Of a DNA stretch of 58,852 nucleotides, positions 49,273 through 57,830 are shown piece by piece. The position numbers were made by a program, and so were the translations under genes. The stretch spans positions 1-58,852 of the forward strand of contig CACWLG010000009.1 in NCBI GenBank assembly GCA_902761635.1. Direction: 5' to 3'. Position 1 is the stretch's first letter. Each line of letters starts with the position of its first letter. The notes under the pieces are model-generated. The model saw only the letters and a program-made list of their open reading frames with translations. It did no database searches and was not told where the DNA came from. The DNA comes from Oscillospiraceae bacterium. Lineage in GTDB: Bacteria > Bacillota > Clostridia > Oscillospirales > Oscillospiraceae.

Positions 49273-49827
49273 ATGTATATTGATCCCACCGTCTATTCCG
49301 GAAAGCCTCTTGATGAGCGCATCGAGCGGGAGGCGCGCTGCTACGGGCTGCTGGAAAAGCTCGGTGTCGCCTATACCCGGGTCGATCACGAGCACGCCGA
49401 CACCATTGAGGCCTGCCATGAGATCGAAAAGCTCCTGGGCTGCCGTATCTGCAAAAACCTTTTGCTCACGAACCGGCAGATGACGGAACTGTGGCTGCTG
49501 CTCATGCCGGGGGACAAGCCCTTCAAGACCAGGGTACTGTCCAAACAGATCGGTACGGCCCGCCTCTCCTTCGCAAGTCCCGAGCAGATGCTGCGGCACC
49601 TGGATCTCACGCCCGGCTCGGTGAGTGTGCTGGGCCTCATGAACGATCACGAGCACAAGGTCCGCCTGCTCATGGATCGGGACCTGCTGGCGGAGGACGC
49701 CATCGGCATGCACCCCTGCAACAACACCTCGTCCCTGCGCATTGCAAGGGACGATCTGCTGAACACGATCCTGCCCGCGCTGGGCTATGAGCCGACCTTT
49801 GTCGATCTCCCCTGGGAGACGGAGTAA
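49273..49827 (+). CDS. Prolyl-tRNA editing protein (ProXp-ala/YbaK family)
   Basis: Hydrolyses mischarged Ala-tRNAPro. 184 residues of the YbaK domain: RIEREARCYGLLEKLGVAYTRVDHEHADT, IEACHEIEKLLGCRICKNLLLTNRQMTELWLLLMPGDKPF, GTARLSFASPEQMLRHLDLTPGSVSVLGL and GMHPCNNTSSLRIARDDLL. A free-standing deacylase with no tRNA-synthetase fusion. It follows MBOAT by 14 bases, though no functional link is obvious. Confidence 0.92.
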   Translation: MYIDPTVYSGKPLDERIEREARCYGLLEKLGVAYTRVDHEHADTIEACHEIEKLLGCRICKNLLLTNRQMTELWLLLMPGDKPFKTRVLSKQIGTARLSFASPEQMLRHLDLTPGSVSVLGLMNDHEHKVRLLMDRDLLAEDAIGMHPCNNTSSLRIARDDLLNTILPALGYEPTFVDLPWETE

Positions 49828-49828
49828 A

Positions 49829-49886
49829 ACAGCGCGGCGCCCCGATTCCGATCCGGAACCGGGGCGCCGCGCTGTCTTCTTTTTTA
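49829..49886. terminator. Bidirectional terminator
   Basis: Long stem ACAGCGCGGCGCCCCG...CGGGGCGCCGCGCTGT (49829-49850 with 49854-49875, one mismatch) with CTTCTTTTTT on the plus side, ending the GH25 operon; it also faces the dipeptidase stop. Confidence 0.93.
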
Positions 49887-50849
49887 CCCGATCACGTCCC
49901 GCAGCACCCGGAGGGCGTTGCCGCTGCAGATCTTCTCCGCCGCGTCATAGCCGAAGCGGTCCGCGATCTGCTCGCCGAGGCGCGGCAGGCCGCCGTAGTT
50001 TTCCATCTCCAGCGTGCACTCGATCCCGTCAAAGTCCGAGCCGAGGGCCACGGCCTCGATCCCGGCGTGGTCGGCGATGTACGCCATGTGGCGCAGGATG
50101 TCCGCGTTTTCCGTGTGTCCGGCGTTTTCCCGCAGGAATTTGGAATAGAAGTTCACTCCGCACACGCCGCCCGCATCCCCGAGGGCGCGAAGCTGCGCGT
50201 CGGTGAGGTTCCGGCTGTGCCCGCACAGGGCCCGGGCGCAGGAGTGGGAGGCCACAAAGGGCTTTTTGCTCGCGCGCGCCACGTCCCAGAAGCCCCCCTC
50301 GGAGAGATGGGACACGTCCGCCGCGATGCCGAGTCTCGCCATCTCCTCCAGCGCCTCAAAGCCGAAGTCCTTGAGGCCCTTCGCGTGCAGGGCGGGGTCG
50401 GGGGAATTGGGATAGCCGAAGCAGTTTTCATAGTTCCAGGTCAGGGTGATGAGGCGCACGCCCAGCTCGTACATGATCTTCAGGCGCGAAAGTTCCCCCT
50501 CGACGCCGACACCGTCTTCCACCGTGAGCAGGGCCGAGACCTTGCCCGCCGCCCTGTTGCGCTCCAGGTCCGCCATGCGTTTAACCGGGGCAAGCCTGTC
50601 CCCGCACTGAGCGCACATGGAAGCAAAGCGCTCTGCCTGGTGCAGGAAGAAGTCCCATGCGTTTTCACGGATGCCGAAGCCTTCGGCGCAGTCGTGCGTG
50701 GGGATGAACGCGGCAAAGCACTGCAGCAGCGCACCATTGTCCGTAAGCCTGTCCAGGCTGATGTGCCCGGGGGCGTTTTCCAGGGTGCAGTTTTCCTGCT
50801 GCATGGTCAGCAGCGTGTCGCAGTGCAGGTCAACAAAGAGCTGATTCAT
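49884..50849 (-). CDS. Membrane dipeptidase family enzyme (peptidase M19)
   Basis: Zinc dipeptidase of 321 residues. [10 protein letters not shown] gives the His-x-Asp ligands, [10 protein letters not shown] the bridging Glu, [12 protein letters not shown] and ASHSCARAL the later His ligands, and LGSDFDGIE the C-terminal Asp. No signal peptide, so cytoplasmic; it acts on dipeptides, including D-amino acid forms. Its ATG overlaps the lipoprotein stop (ATGA). Confidence 0.94.
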   Translation of the reverse strand: MNQLFVDLHCDTLLTMQQENCTLENAPGHISLDRLTDNGALLQCFAAFIPTHDCAEGFGIRENAWDFFLHQAERFASMCAQCGDRLAPVKRMADLERNRAAGKVSALLTVEDGVGVEGELSRLKIMYELGVRLITLTWNYENCFGYPNSPDPALHAKGLKDFGFEALEEMARLGIAADVSHLSEGGFWDVARASKKPFVASHSCARALCGHSRNLTDAQLRALGDAGGVCGVNFYSKFLRENAGHTENADILRHMAYIADHAGIEAVALGSDFDGIECTLEMENYGGLPRLGEQIADRFGYDAAEKICSGNALRVLRDVIG

Positions 50850-51640
50850 GGTTCGTTTCCTCTCTCTCCGATCTGATCCGGCATCGGCTTTCCCGCCTCG
50901 ATCAGCGGCAGATACCAGCTCGCGTAATAATAGGGCTTCTCATCCTCGCTCCCCGGCCAGCGGCTGCCCCAGGGGCGCAGGTAGATTACATAGTGAAACC
51001 CGCCCCTGCCGACAGCCCGGTAGTATCCCTCGATCTCCCGGCAGGCCCCGCAGTCATCCTCCCGGCGCGTAATCGACCAGTCCTCCGCCGTGAGCGCCCG
51101 GTCGAGAAAGCTCCCCTCCGTGCATCGCAGCACACCGTCCTCCTCCGTGAGGCGGGCCTGGGCGAGGCACTTTTCCTTCGGCAGATCCTCATCCCAGAGC
51201 AGGAGCCGCAGCGCGCCGTCCTCCTCCGTGAGCTCGGCGCAGCAGTCCCAGTAGTAGCCGTACATATGCGCCCAGTCGCCGCTGCAGCGGTCCATCTTCC
51301 ACCAGCCGTACCAGTCGCGCGGCAGGGGCTCCGCCGTCGGTGCAGGCATCGGCGCAGGTGTCGGTGTCGGCGCAGGTGTCAGCGTCGGCGCAGGCGTTGG
51401 TGTCGGCGCAGATGTCGGTGTCGGCGCAGGTGTCGGCGCAGGTGTCGGCGCAGGCGTCGGCGCAGGCCTTGGTGTCGGCGCAGGCCTTGGTGTTGGCGCA
51501 GGCCTTGGTGTTGGCGCAGGTGTCGCTGTCTGTTCGATCACAACGACGGTTTTTCCCGCCGTGTTTTTCACCGTGCAGGCGCACAGGAAAAGAGCCGCCA
51601 GGATCAGCGCGGCGAGGGCCGCAGCTCTCGATCCTCTCAT
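50846..51640 (-). CDS. Lipoprotein with long Pro-Thr-Pro linker
   Basis: 264 residues: a lipoprotein signal ([16 protein letters not shown], lipobox LCAC), a [11 protein letters not shown]-type linker of about 65 residues (residues 38-103) encoded by tandem GGCGCAGGTGTC-like DNA, and an acidic globular domain ([29 protein letters not shown] ... [12 protein letters not shown]) with several Cys and Trp, unlike any family I recognise. It lies in an operon between the GtrII-like gene and the dipeptidase. Confidence 0.85.
   Translation of the reverse strand: MRGSRAAALAALILAALFLCACTVKNTAGKTVVVIEQTATPAPTPRPAPTPRPAPTPRPAPTPAPTPAPTPAPTPTSAPTPTPAPTLTPAPTPTPAPMPAPTAEPLPRDWYGWWKMDRCSGDWAHMYGYYWDCCAELTEEDGALRLLLWDEDLPKEKCLAQARLTEEDGVLRCTEGSFLDRALTAEDWSITRREDDCGACREIEGYYRAVGRGGFHYVIYLRPWGSRWPGSEDEKPYYYASWYLPLIEAGKPMPDQIGERGNEP
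51335..51530. repeat. Tandem coding repeat of the Pro-Thr-Pro linker
   Basis: About 195 bases of 6- to 18-base units built from GGCGCAGG and GTGTCG; every unit stays in frame with the lipoprotein. The length is likely to vary by slippage. Confidence 0.9.
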
Positions 51641-51673
51641 TTCATCAGCCCCCCCGGAGTCGCGGCCGCCGCC

Positions 51674-53167
51674 TTAACCCAGCCGGACCACGATCATGTC
51701 GTCAATTTTCTGAACCGAGCCGTCATAAGGGTATTGCGCCATGGCAAGCACACGCGCATCCTCCTCCAAAGCCTCCGTGTCCGTTTCGGATGCGAAGGGA
51801 AGGTCGAGGCCGAGATAGAAGCGGATGAAGTTTTCCCGGGAATAGATATTGACAAGCTCCCGGTTCACGCCCATGAAGAGCTCTGTATCAAGCTCCGGGA
51901 AGGTATGCAGGAGCTTTTCCTGCCGCCCCACCAGGGCGATCTTGCTGTTTTCGTCAAAGCCCTCCGTCCGCTCGATCCGGGCGGCGAGGACGGTATAGAA
52001 CGCGCGCGCGTTTTCATACTGGAGCGTGAGCTTCAGATAGCACATGTTGGCGAAGTAGATGTTGCAGAGGATCACCGCCGCAAGGGCCAGCGAAAGCGGC
52101 CCGACCGCGCCCCGGATACGCTCGGCCGTGAGGCCCGTCAGCAGGTACAGGCACACGAAGCTGTACATGACAAGGGTATGGATCGACTCCTGCGACATGA
52201 TGAGGAACATGCAGCAGATCGCAAGCGGCAGCAGGAGCAGCAGCGCGCCGAGCAGCGCCGTGCGCAGGAGGCTGCGCCCCCGCAGCGTGAGCCACCCGAG
52301 GCCCGCGAGGGTCAGGGCGAGCAGGGCGATGTGGAGATAGCGTGAGGCCTCGGACGTGATGAGGTAGAAGTTTCGGAAGCTAAAGATATAAAGAAAAGCG
52401 TCATAGGCCATGCGCACCCGGCGCGGAAGACTCACCGCGCCGTTTACGTTTTCGGTGACGTAGGTATTGAATTGCGCCCCCGTCACCCGGAACACGAGCT
52501 GCGTCACGCCGTAATAGAGCGCAACGACCGCGAGCATCATGGCGAGGGCCGCGACCCCGAAGCGGATGATCTCCGGGACGCTGCGCTCCCCGTCCACGGT
52601 ATCGCGGATCATGAGCACGAGAAAGAGACTCGCCGCAAGGGAGATATAGGCCTGATAGATCCCGAGGGCCAGCACCAGCGGCAGGACGCTGAGAAAGCGG
52701 TAAGCGCGGGAGAGCGTGCAGAACAGAAAAACCGCAAGCGCCGCCAGGAAAAAGGACCACGCATAGGCAGCGCTTGTGAACATGAAGCAGAAATTGCCGG
52801 TGAGGGACGGAAAGCACACGATCATCCCCGGCAGCAGGATACGCATAGCCGTACTGCGGACAGACAGGAGCCTGAGCATCAGGCAGGCGGCGGCCCCGAT
52901 CAGCACAAGGCTCAAAATCCCGTAGATCCAGGGCATGGACCAGTCCGGGAACAGGAGCTTCACAAGCTCCAGCCCCCAGCGCCCGGAGGTCACCGTGGCC
53001 CCCTTGCCGAAGAGGGATTCGATTTCGTCATGGTTGAGGAGCTTGTTTGTAAAGGCATAGCCGTGGGCGGCAAGGCCGAACAGCAGCGCCGAGAGGAAGG
53101 GCGTCCTGTTCTCCCGCCAGAGCGCCGCGAGGGCAGCGCCGGAGAGCTTCGGTTTCTTTGTTGTCAT
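51674..53167 (-). CDS. GtrII-like glucosyltransferase domain membrane protein
   Basis: 497 residues, about 11 helices. [24 protein letters not shown] (after the first helix) matches the opening motif of GtrII-like glucosyltransferases that use a lipid-linked sugar, with [22 protein letters not shown] and [13 protein letters not shown] helices behind. A C-terminal extracytoplasmic domain of about 90 residues follows. It probably transfers a sugar to a surface polymer. Its start overlaps the preceding gene by four bases (ATGA). Confidence 0.85.
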   Translation of the reverse strand: MTTKKPKLSGAALAALWRENRTPFLSALLFGLAAHGYAFTNKLLNHDEIESLFGKGATVTSGRWGLELVKLLFPDWSMPWIYGILSLVLIGAAACLMLRLLSVRSTAMRILLPGMIVCFPSLTGNFCFMFTSAAYAWSFFLAALAVFLFCTLSRAYRFLSVLPLVLALGIYQAYISLAASLFLVLMIRDTVDGERSVPEIIRFGVAALAMMLAVVALYYGVTQLVFRVTGAQFNTYVTENVNGAVSLPRRVRMAYDAFLYIFSFRNFYLITSEASRYLHIALLALTLAGLGWLTLRGRSLLRTALLGALLLLLPLAICCMFLIMSQESIHTLVMYSFVCLYLLTGLTAERIRGAVGPLSLALAAVILCNIYFANMCYLKLTLQYENARAFYTVLAARIERTEGFDENSKIALVGRQEKLLHTFPELDTELFMGVNRELVNIYSRENFIRFYLGLDLPFASETDTEALEEDARVLAMAQYPYDGSVQKIDDMIVVRLG

Positions 53168-54717
53168 GAGCGGTGTTCGACCCTTCTGAACAAGGTAAAG
53201 AGGCCGTGGGCGGCGACCGGCATGATGAGCACATAGTAGGGCATGGCGTACTGACTCTTGGCCTCAAACAACAGGTGGTAGCTCAGGCCCCCCAGCAGGA
53301 TGAGCGGCAGCAGGCAGCGCAGCGGGTCCTTCTTCTGCCAGAGGCGGATGATCCCAGCCAGCACCCCGAGATACGCAAACTGCTGCAGCTTGTCCATCAC
53401 GGCGAGCATGACGCGCTCCCCTTTCTCACACAGGAGGGTATAGAGCACGCCCTTCTCGCTGTAGCTCGGAAAGACCCTGTTGATCCAGAGCGAGCCGAAG
53501 CTCGGCTCATTCCACTGGCTGCGCAGCTTCTGCGTGAAAAAGCGCAGGGCCTCGCCGGGGTTTTCGCGGAAACAGTCCAGCCGCTCCCTGAGGACGCGAC
53601 GGGCGTTTTCGGCCGTGGCGGCGCTGTCGCGCCCGCTCTGCTCAAAGGCGGTGACGGTGCAGTCCTCCCGGTACCAGCCGGGGGCGGCATGTCCCTCGGA
53701 AAAGCCCATGGCCATCCAGGCGATCATGGGGATCCCGTCCCCATAGAGGACATCCAGCCGGTCCTCGTAGATCTTCTGCGGCACGGAGGGCAGCACCAGC
53801 ACGCACGCCGCCGTCAGAAGGAAGCAGAGCAGGGATTCGCGCGTGCGCTTTTTCACGAGGCGCAGCAGCCACACGATCCCGATGGCAAGACACACGATCA
53901 GCAGATTCAGCTTCAGCGTCACCGCGAGCGTGAGAAACACCGGGCACAAAAGCGCATAACGCAGCCCGCCTTTTTTCATATAGCGCAGGAACATCCAGAC
54001 GGCCAGGCTCCCGCAGGAGAAGGCGGGGATATTCCCGTAGAGGAAGGTGATCGCAAACACCGGAGGCAGGCAGACAAACAGCAGCAGGACCAGCAGCTTG
54101 TGGATGCGCGCATCCTTGAACATCAGCTTTGTGATCTCGATGAGCGCGTGATACTCCGCCATCAGCCAGAAGAGATTGATCTCCTGCAGGGCAAGGACCG
54201 CGTAGCCCTCCGGCACGCCGCGCATGAGGAAGTTAAAGATGCGGATCAGGATCTCCGAATACAGCACATAGCCGAGCTGGAAGGGAAAGCGGTAGAAATA
54301 GCCCTCCTCGAGGATCGCGTAATCCCCCAGCGCCGCCCTCTGCGCGCCGTAAGTGACAAGGAAGGAGTCGCTGTACACGGGGCTTCTCAGCTTCGTGGTG
54401 GCGATGAAGGCCGTGCCGAAGGCGAAGAGGCAGAACATCAGGGCGTTTTCCATCCGGTTGAGCCGCACCGCCTCCCCGTGGCGATAAAAGAGATACCCGG
54501 CTGAGAGCAGGATCGCCTGCACGAGGATGTTGAGAAAAACATTGTCCCGGTAAAACTCGATATTCTCCCCGGAGCTGTTTTCCGTGTTCAGCACGCTCGT
54601 CTCCACGAAGGAGGACAGGCACAGATAGAGCATGAAGGCAAAGAGCAGCACCAGGATCACGACGACGGCAGCCTTCTCCAAGCTGCCGGCGACCCGGTCA
54701 AGTCTGTCTGTTTTCAT
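53164..54717 (-). CDS. Multispanning membrane protein, GT-C type glycosyltransferase-like
   Basis: 517 residues with about 11 helices. The first large loop between helices carries acidic residues (RSPVYSDSFLVTYGAQRAALGDYAILEEGYFYRFPFQLGY), as in GT-C sugar transferases, and a C-terminal loop holds WYREDCTVTAFEQSGRDSAATAENARRVLRERLDCF. Exact family uncertain. GGGAGG lies 8 bases before the ATG at 54717. Operon order: this gene, GtrII-like, lipoprotein, dipeptidase. Confidence 0.75.
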   Translation of the reverse strand: MKTDRLDRVAGSLEKAAVVVILVLLFAFMLYLCLSSFVETSVLNTENSSGENIEFYRDNVFLNILVQAILLSAGYLFYRHGEAVRLNRMENALMFCLFAFGTAFIATTKLRSPVYSDSFLVTYGAQRAALGDYAILEEGYFYRFPFQLGYVLYSEILIRIFNFLMRGVPEGYAVLALQEINLFWLMAEYHALIEITKLMFKDARIHKLLVLLLFVCLPPVFAITFLYGNIPAFSCGSLAVWMFLRYMKKGGLRYALLCPVFLTLAVTLKLNLLIVCLAIGIVWLLRLVKKRTRESLLCFLLTAACVLVLPSVPQKIYEDRLDVLYGDGIPMIAWMAMGFSEGHAAPGWYREDCTVTAFEQSGRDSAATAENARRVLRERLDCFRENPGEALRFFTQKLRSQWNEPSFGSLWINRVFPSYSEKGVLYTLLCEKGERVMLAVMDKLQQFAYLGVLAGIIRLWQKKDPLRCLLPLILLGGLSYHLLFEAKSQYAMPYYVLIMPVAAHGLFTLFRRVEHRS

Positions 54718-54748
54718 ATCTACCGCCTCCCGCGTGTTCATTTACATA

Positions 54749-54777
54749 ATTATAACGCATCCGGTGCGTTTTGTGAA
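54749..54777 (-). promoter_or_regulatory. Promoter of the glycosyltransferase-lipoprotein-dipeptidase operon
   Basis: Minus strand: -35 TTCACA (54772-54777), 17-base spacer, -10 TATAAT (54749-54754), placed inside the last codons of the metallophosphoesterase. Confidence 0.75.
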
Positions 54778-55442
54778 TGCTGTTTTTCAGGTTTTGCGCG
54801 GAAAAAACGCCCGCCCTTCTTTTCTGTCCGAGCGCGGGTTTTCAGCTTTTGCTCGTCCAGCTCGATGATGCAGTAATCCCAGGCGTTGATGACCGTCGTA
54901 TCCCCATAGCGGCAGCGCTGGGGGATCCGGGCGCCGTAGTTGCGGTGGACGTGGCCGTGGACAAAATACGCGGGCTGCCAGCGGTCCAGCAGCGTCCGAA
55001 AGCAGCTGAAGCCCCGGTGCGGCAGGCTCTCCAGATCGTTCAGACCGTGCATCGGCGCGTGGGTCAGCAGGATGTCAAAGCCGCCGCTGCGCCTGAGGGC
55101 ATAGCCCAGGCGGAAAATACGCCGCTTCATCTGCCGCTCGGTGTACATGTACTTCCCCTCCCGATAGCGATAAGAGCCGCCGAGGCCCACAATGCGCAGC
55201 CCCCGGCAGATAAAGAGCTTATCGTCGAGGCAGATGCAGCCCTCCGGCTCCCGATCGTAATGATCGTCGTGGTTGCCGTGGACATAGAGCACCGGGCAGT
55301 GGGCCATGGTCACCAGAAATTCCAGATACGCCGGGTGCAGATCCCCGCAGGAGAGGATCAGATCAAAGCCGTCCAGCCTGCCGGGCCGGTAGTGCTCGTA
55401 AAAATATTTGGATTCCTCGTCCGACACGGCCAGGATCCGCAC
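54750..55442 (-). CDS. Metallophosphoesterase
   Basis: Calcineurin-like phosphoesterase of 230 residues. VRILAVSDEES, DLILSCGDLHPAYLEF, VHGNHDDHYD, LLTHAPMHG and YFVHGHVHRNYG give the metal ligands, although the first motif reads SDEES rather than the usual D-x-H. The GTG at 55442 is 9 bases after AAGGAG; an ATG at 55451 is directly next to it and unlikely. Substrate unknown. Transcribed from a promoter with a hairpin in its leader. Confidence 0.9.
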   Translation of the reverse strand: MRILAVSDEESKYFYEHYRPGRLDGFDLILSCGDLHPAYLEFLVTMAHCPVLYVHGNHDDHYDREPEGCICLDDKLFICRGLRIVGLGGSYRYREGKYMYTERQMKRRIFRLGYALRRSGGFDILLTHAPMHGLNDLESLPHRGFSCFRTLLDRWQPAYFVHGHVHRNYGARIPQRCRYGDTTVINAWDYCIIELDEQKLKTRARTEKKGGRFFRAKPEKQHSQNAPDAL

Positions 55443-55473
55443 GGCCACCATCTCCTTGTGTCTTCTGTCTCCG

Positions 55474-55496
55474 CGCTCCCTTTGCGAAAGGGAGCG
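55474..55496 (-). promoter_or_regulatory. Leader hairpin of the metallophosphoesterase
   Basis: CGCTCCCTTT-CGC-AAAGGGAGCG on the minus strand, a perfect 10-bp stem at the start of the transcript, with no T-run after it. It may protect the 5' end or block initiation. Confidence 0.65.
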
Positions 55497-55508
55497 GATG
55501 CTCAAAAA

Positions 55509-55537
55509 ATTTTAATGGTTTCGCTCTCCCTTGTCAA
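55509..55537 (-). promoter_or_regulatory. Promoter of the metallophosphoesterase
   Basis: Minus strand: -35 TTGACA (55532-55537), 17-base spacer, -10 TAAAAT (55509-55514), 20 bases after the LysR stop. Confidence 0.85.
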
Positions 55538-55557
55538 GGGTGCGCACCGCCCGTCCA

Positions 55558-56469
55558 CTATGTTTTGGGTGTGTTCTTATCCAGGATGCGGCCTACGATC
55601 TGGATGAAGCCCTCGGCATAGCGGGGCAGTTTCTCGCCCTTGCGCCAGCAGGCGTAGAGATGGCGCCTGTTTTCATAGTCCATCAGCGGATAGAAAACCG
55701 CGCCGCGCCGGGCGTACTCGTCCACAAAGATGTCCGAGCAGAGCATGCAGGCTCCCGCCTGGATCGCCACGCGCTTGGCCACCTCCAGCGAGTCCGTCTC
55801 CAGCAGGATCTGGGGCCGAAGCCCCTCGGCGTGAAAAAGGCTGTCCTGCACCACGCGCACGCTGTGTCCCGGCTTGAGGGAGACAAAGGCGTCCTCCCGG
55901 ATCATGCTCAGGGAGACAGGCGTGCCGGGCGGGAGCTGCTGGGCGATGTTGGCGCCCCGGCCCGCGAGCACGCCGATGATCTCCTTTTCGATCAGCGTGT
56001 AGGAAAGGCGCGGGCTGACCGACTCGATGGCCGCAAGGGCAAGGTCGATCTCCCCGTCCTCCAGGAGCTTTTCGAGCCGGGCGCTGCCCTCCTCCCTGAG
56101 GTCGATGCTGACCTTGGGAAACTGCATGGTGAACCAGGGCAGCGCCACCGGCAGGATCTGCATGGCGCGCTGCACGCTGATGCCGAGGCGCAGAAGCCCG
56201 CTGTTTTCCTGCCGGATCTCCCTGAGCTCGTTTTCGAGCCTCTCATTGGCCGCGAGCATGACGCTTGCCGCCTCGAGATACTTCTCCCCGGCGTAGGTCA
56301 GGCGCAGCGGCGAGACCGTGCGGTCAAAGAGCGTCACGCCGTATTCGCTCTCCACCTGGCGGACCATCTGGCTGAGCGAAGGCTGGCTCACATAGAGCTT
56401 TTTGGCAGCCGCGGTAATGCTTTCCTCCTGTGCGATGGTCCGGATATACAGCGCCTGCTTGAGGTTCAT
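55558..56469 (-). CDS. LysR family regulator, probably of citrate lyase
   Basis: 303 residues. N-terminal helix-turn-helix: TIAQEESITAAAKKLYVSQPSLSQMVRQVESEYGVTLFDRT. A linker helix and an effector-binding domain (LRLGISVQRAMQILPVALPWF ...) follow. It is divergent from citD across 221 bases containing an ATATTAT-N6-ATAATAT operator, the classic arrangement for a LysR activator and its target. The effector may be citrate or a related acid (inferred). Confidence 0.92.
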   Translation of the reverse strand: MNLKQALYIRTIAQEESITAAAKKLYVSQPSLSQMVRQVESEYGVTLFDRTVSPLRLTYAGEKYLEAASVMLAANERLENELREIRQENSGLLRLGISVQRAMQILPVALPWFTMQFPKVSIDLREEGSARLEKLLEDGEIDLALAAIESVSPRLSYTLIEKEIIGVLAGRGANIAQQLPPGTPVSLSMIREDAFVSLKPGHSVRVVQDSLFHAEGLRPQILLETDSLEVAKRVAIQAGACMLCSDIFVDEYARRGAVFYPLMDYENRRHLYACWRKGEKLPRYAEGFIQIVGRILDKNTPKT

Positions 56470-56526
56470 AAGCTTCTCCCCCTGTTCGCGCCAAATTTGA
56501 CGGAAATGTGAACAACCATAGACTAT

Positions 56527-56546
56527 ATATTATGAGTATATAATAT
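56527..56546. promoter_or_regulatory. LysR-type operator in the lysR-citD interval
   Basis: Perfect inverted repeat ATATTAT-N6-ATAATAT (56527-56533 with 56540-56546), fitting the T-N11-A form of LysR boxes, 58 bases from the lysR start. The rest of the 221-base interval is A/T-rich promoter DNA. Confidence 0.65.
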
Positions 56547-56690
56547 CTGCTTTATATTTGTCAATGTTTATAGGTGTTCCCTTATGAAGCTGTGACTAAA
56601 AAGGCATTTGCGCGAAATCGCTGAGAATGGTAAAGTATTAACAGTGCTAAACAGCATTTCCTATACTTTTGCGAGGAGGAATGATGAGAG

Positions 56691-56993
56691 ATGGAAATCC
56701 TGAAACCCGCCATGGCGGGGACCCTCGAATCCAGTGACGCCCAGGTCATGGTTGAGCCGGGCGAAGACGGGATCGAGCTCACGCTCGAGAGCAGCGTCAT
56801 GAACCAGTACGGCCGTCAGATCAAGGCCACCGTGCTGGAGACCCTTGACAGGCTCGGCGTTCAGAACGCGCGCGTGGCCGTCGTCGACAAGGGCGCGCTT
56901 GACTGCACGATCAAAGCCCGCGTGGAGTGCGCGGTATTCCGCAGCTGCGGCCAGTCCGCAGAGAATATTCCCTGGGGAGGTGCGATCCGATGA
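56691..56993 (+). CDS. citD: Citrate lyase acyl carrier protein (gamma subunit)
   Basis: 100-residue carrier for the triphosphoribosyl-dephospho-CoA arm of citrate lyase. MEILKPAMAGTLESSDAQVMVEPG has the conserved Gly-Thr-Leu-Glu-Ser-Ser-Asp block with the modified serine, and ESSVMNQYGRQIKATVLETL is typical. AGGAGG lies 11 bases upstream. Intact, and overlaps citE by ATGA. Confidence 0.96.
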   Translation: MEILKPAMAGTLESSDAQVMVEPGEDGIELTLESSVMNQYGRQIKATVLETLDRLGVQNARVAVVDKGALDCTIKARVECAVFRSCGQSAENIPWGGAIR

Positions 56994-57830
56994 TTCCTCG
57001 TCCCAGACCCGAACGCTTCCGCCTGCGCCGCACCATGATGTTCATGAACGCGCAGAAGCCCGGCCTCATCAAGGACGCCTACATCTATGGCTGCGACAGC
57101 ATCATGCTGGACCTGGAGGACGCGCGAGGTCATTGTCCGCATCAACGGTCTTGATACGCCCCACTGGCAGGAGGATATCCGCGTCTGCGTCGCCGGCGGC
57201 GCCGACGGTATCCGCATCGCCAAGTGCGAGAGCGCCCAGGACGTGCTGACGGTTGAAAAGCACGTTGAGATGGCCGAGGAGGAGTTCGGCGTGGAGAAGG
57301 GCCGCACCCTTCTGATGGCCGCCCTCGAAAGCCCCAAGGGCATCCTGAACGCCTATGAGATCTGCGCCGCGTCCGAGCGTATGCTGGGCGTCGCCATCTC
57401 CGGCGGCGACTTCCGCAAATGCATGCAGACCAAGCCCACCCGCGACGGCATCGACATGGTCACCGCCCGCGGCATGATGCTCATCGCCGCCCGCGCCGCA
57501 GGCGTGCAGTGCTTTGACACTGTGTTCACCAACCTCGACGATCAGGAGGGCTTTGAGGCCGAGGTCCAGCAGAACAAGGCCATGGGCTTTGACGGCAAGA
57601 GCCTCATCAACCCCAAGCAGATCCGCTATGTCCATCAGGTCTTCGCCCCCACCGAGAAGGAGATCATCCAGGCCGAGAAGATCGTGCGCGCCTACCGCGA
57701 GCAGAGCGCCGCGGGCGTCGGTGTGTTCACCGTCGACGGCAAGATGATCGACATCGCCTTTATCCCCGGTGCCGAGAGGACCCTTAAACTCGCCCGCGCC
57801 TGCGGACTTTGGGAGGGAGATCTGGTATGA
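56990..57830 (+). pseudogene. citE: Citrate lyase beta subunit, frame broken by internal deletion
   Basis: CitE cleaves citryl-carrier to oxaloacetate and acetyl-carrier. The first frame runs from the ATG through MMFMNAQKPGLIKDAYIYGCDSIMLDLEDA, then leaves homology at about 57120 and stops at 57154. From about 57124 the +1 frame resumes with EVIVRINGLDTPHWQEDIRVCVAGGADGIRIAKCES and continues intact to FDGKSLINPKQIRYVHQVFAP and the stop at 57830. In intact CitE about 24 residues lie between LEDA and this point, so roughly 73 bases are missing. Everything after is well conserved, so the lesion is recent or a sequencing/assembly error. Overlaps citF by ATGA. Confidence 0.9.

Noticed and set aside
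51335-51530. Regular tandem units that could suggest a CRISPR or minisatellite array
   Set aside because: Units have no unique spacers and stay in frame as the Pro-Thr-Pro linker of a lipoprotein.
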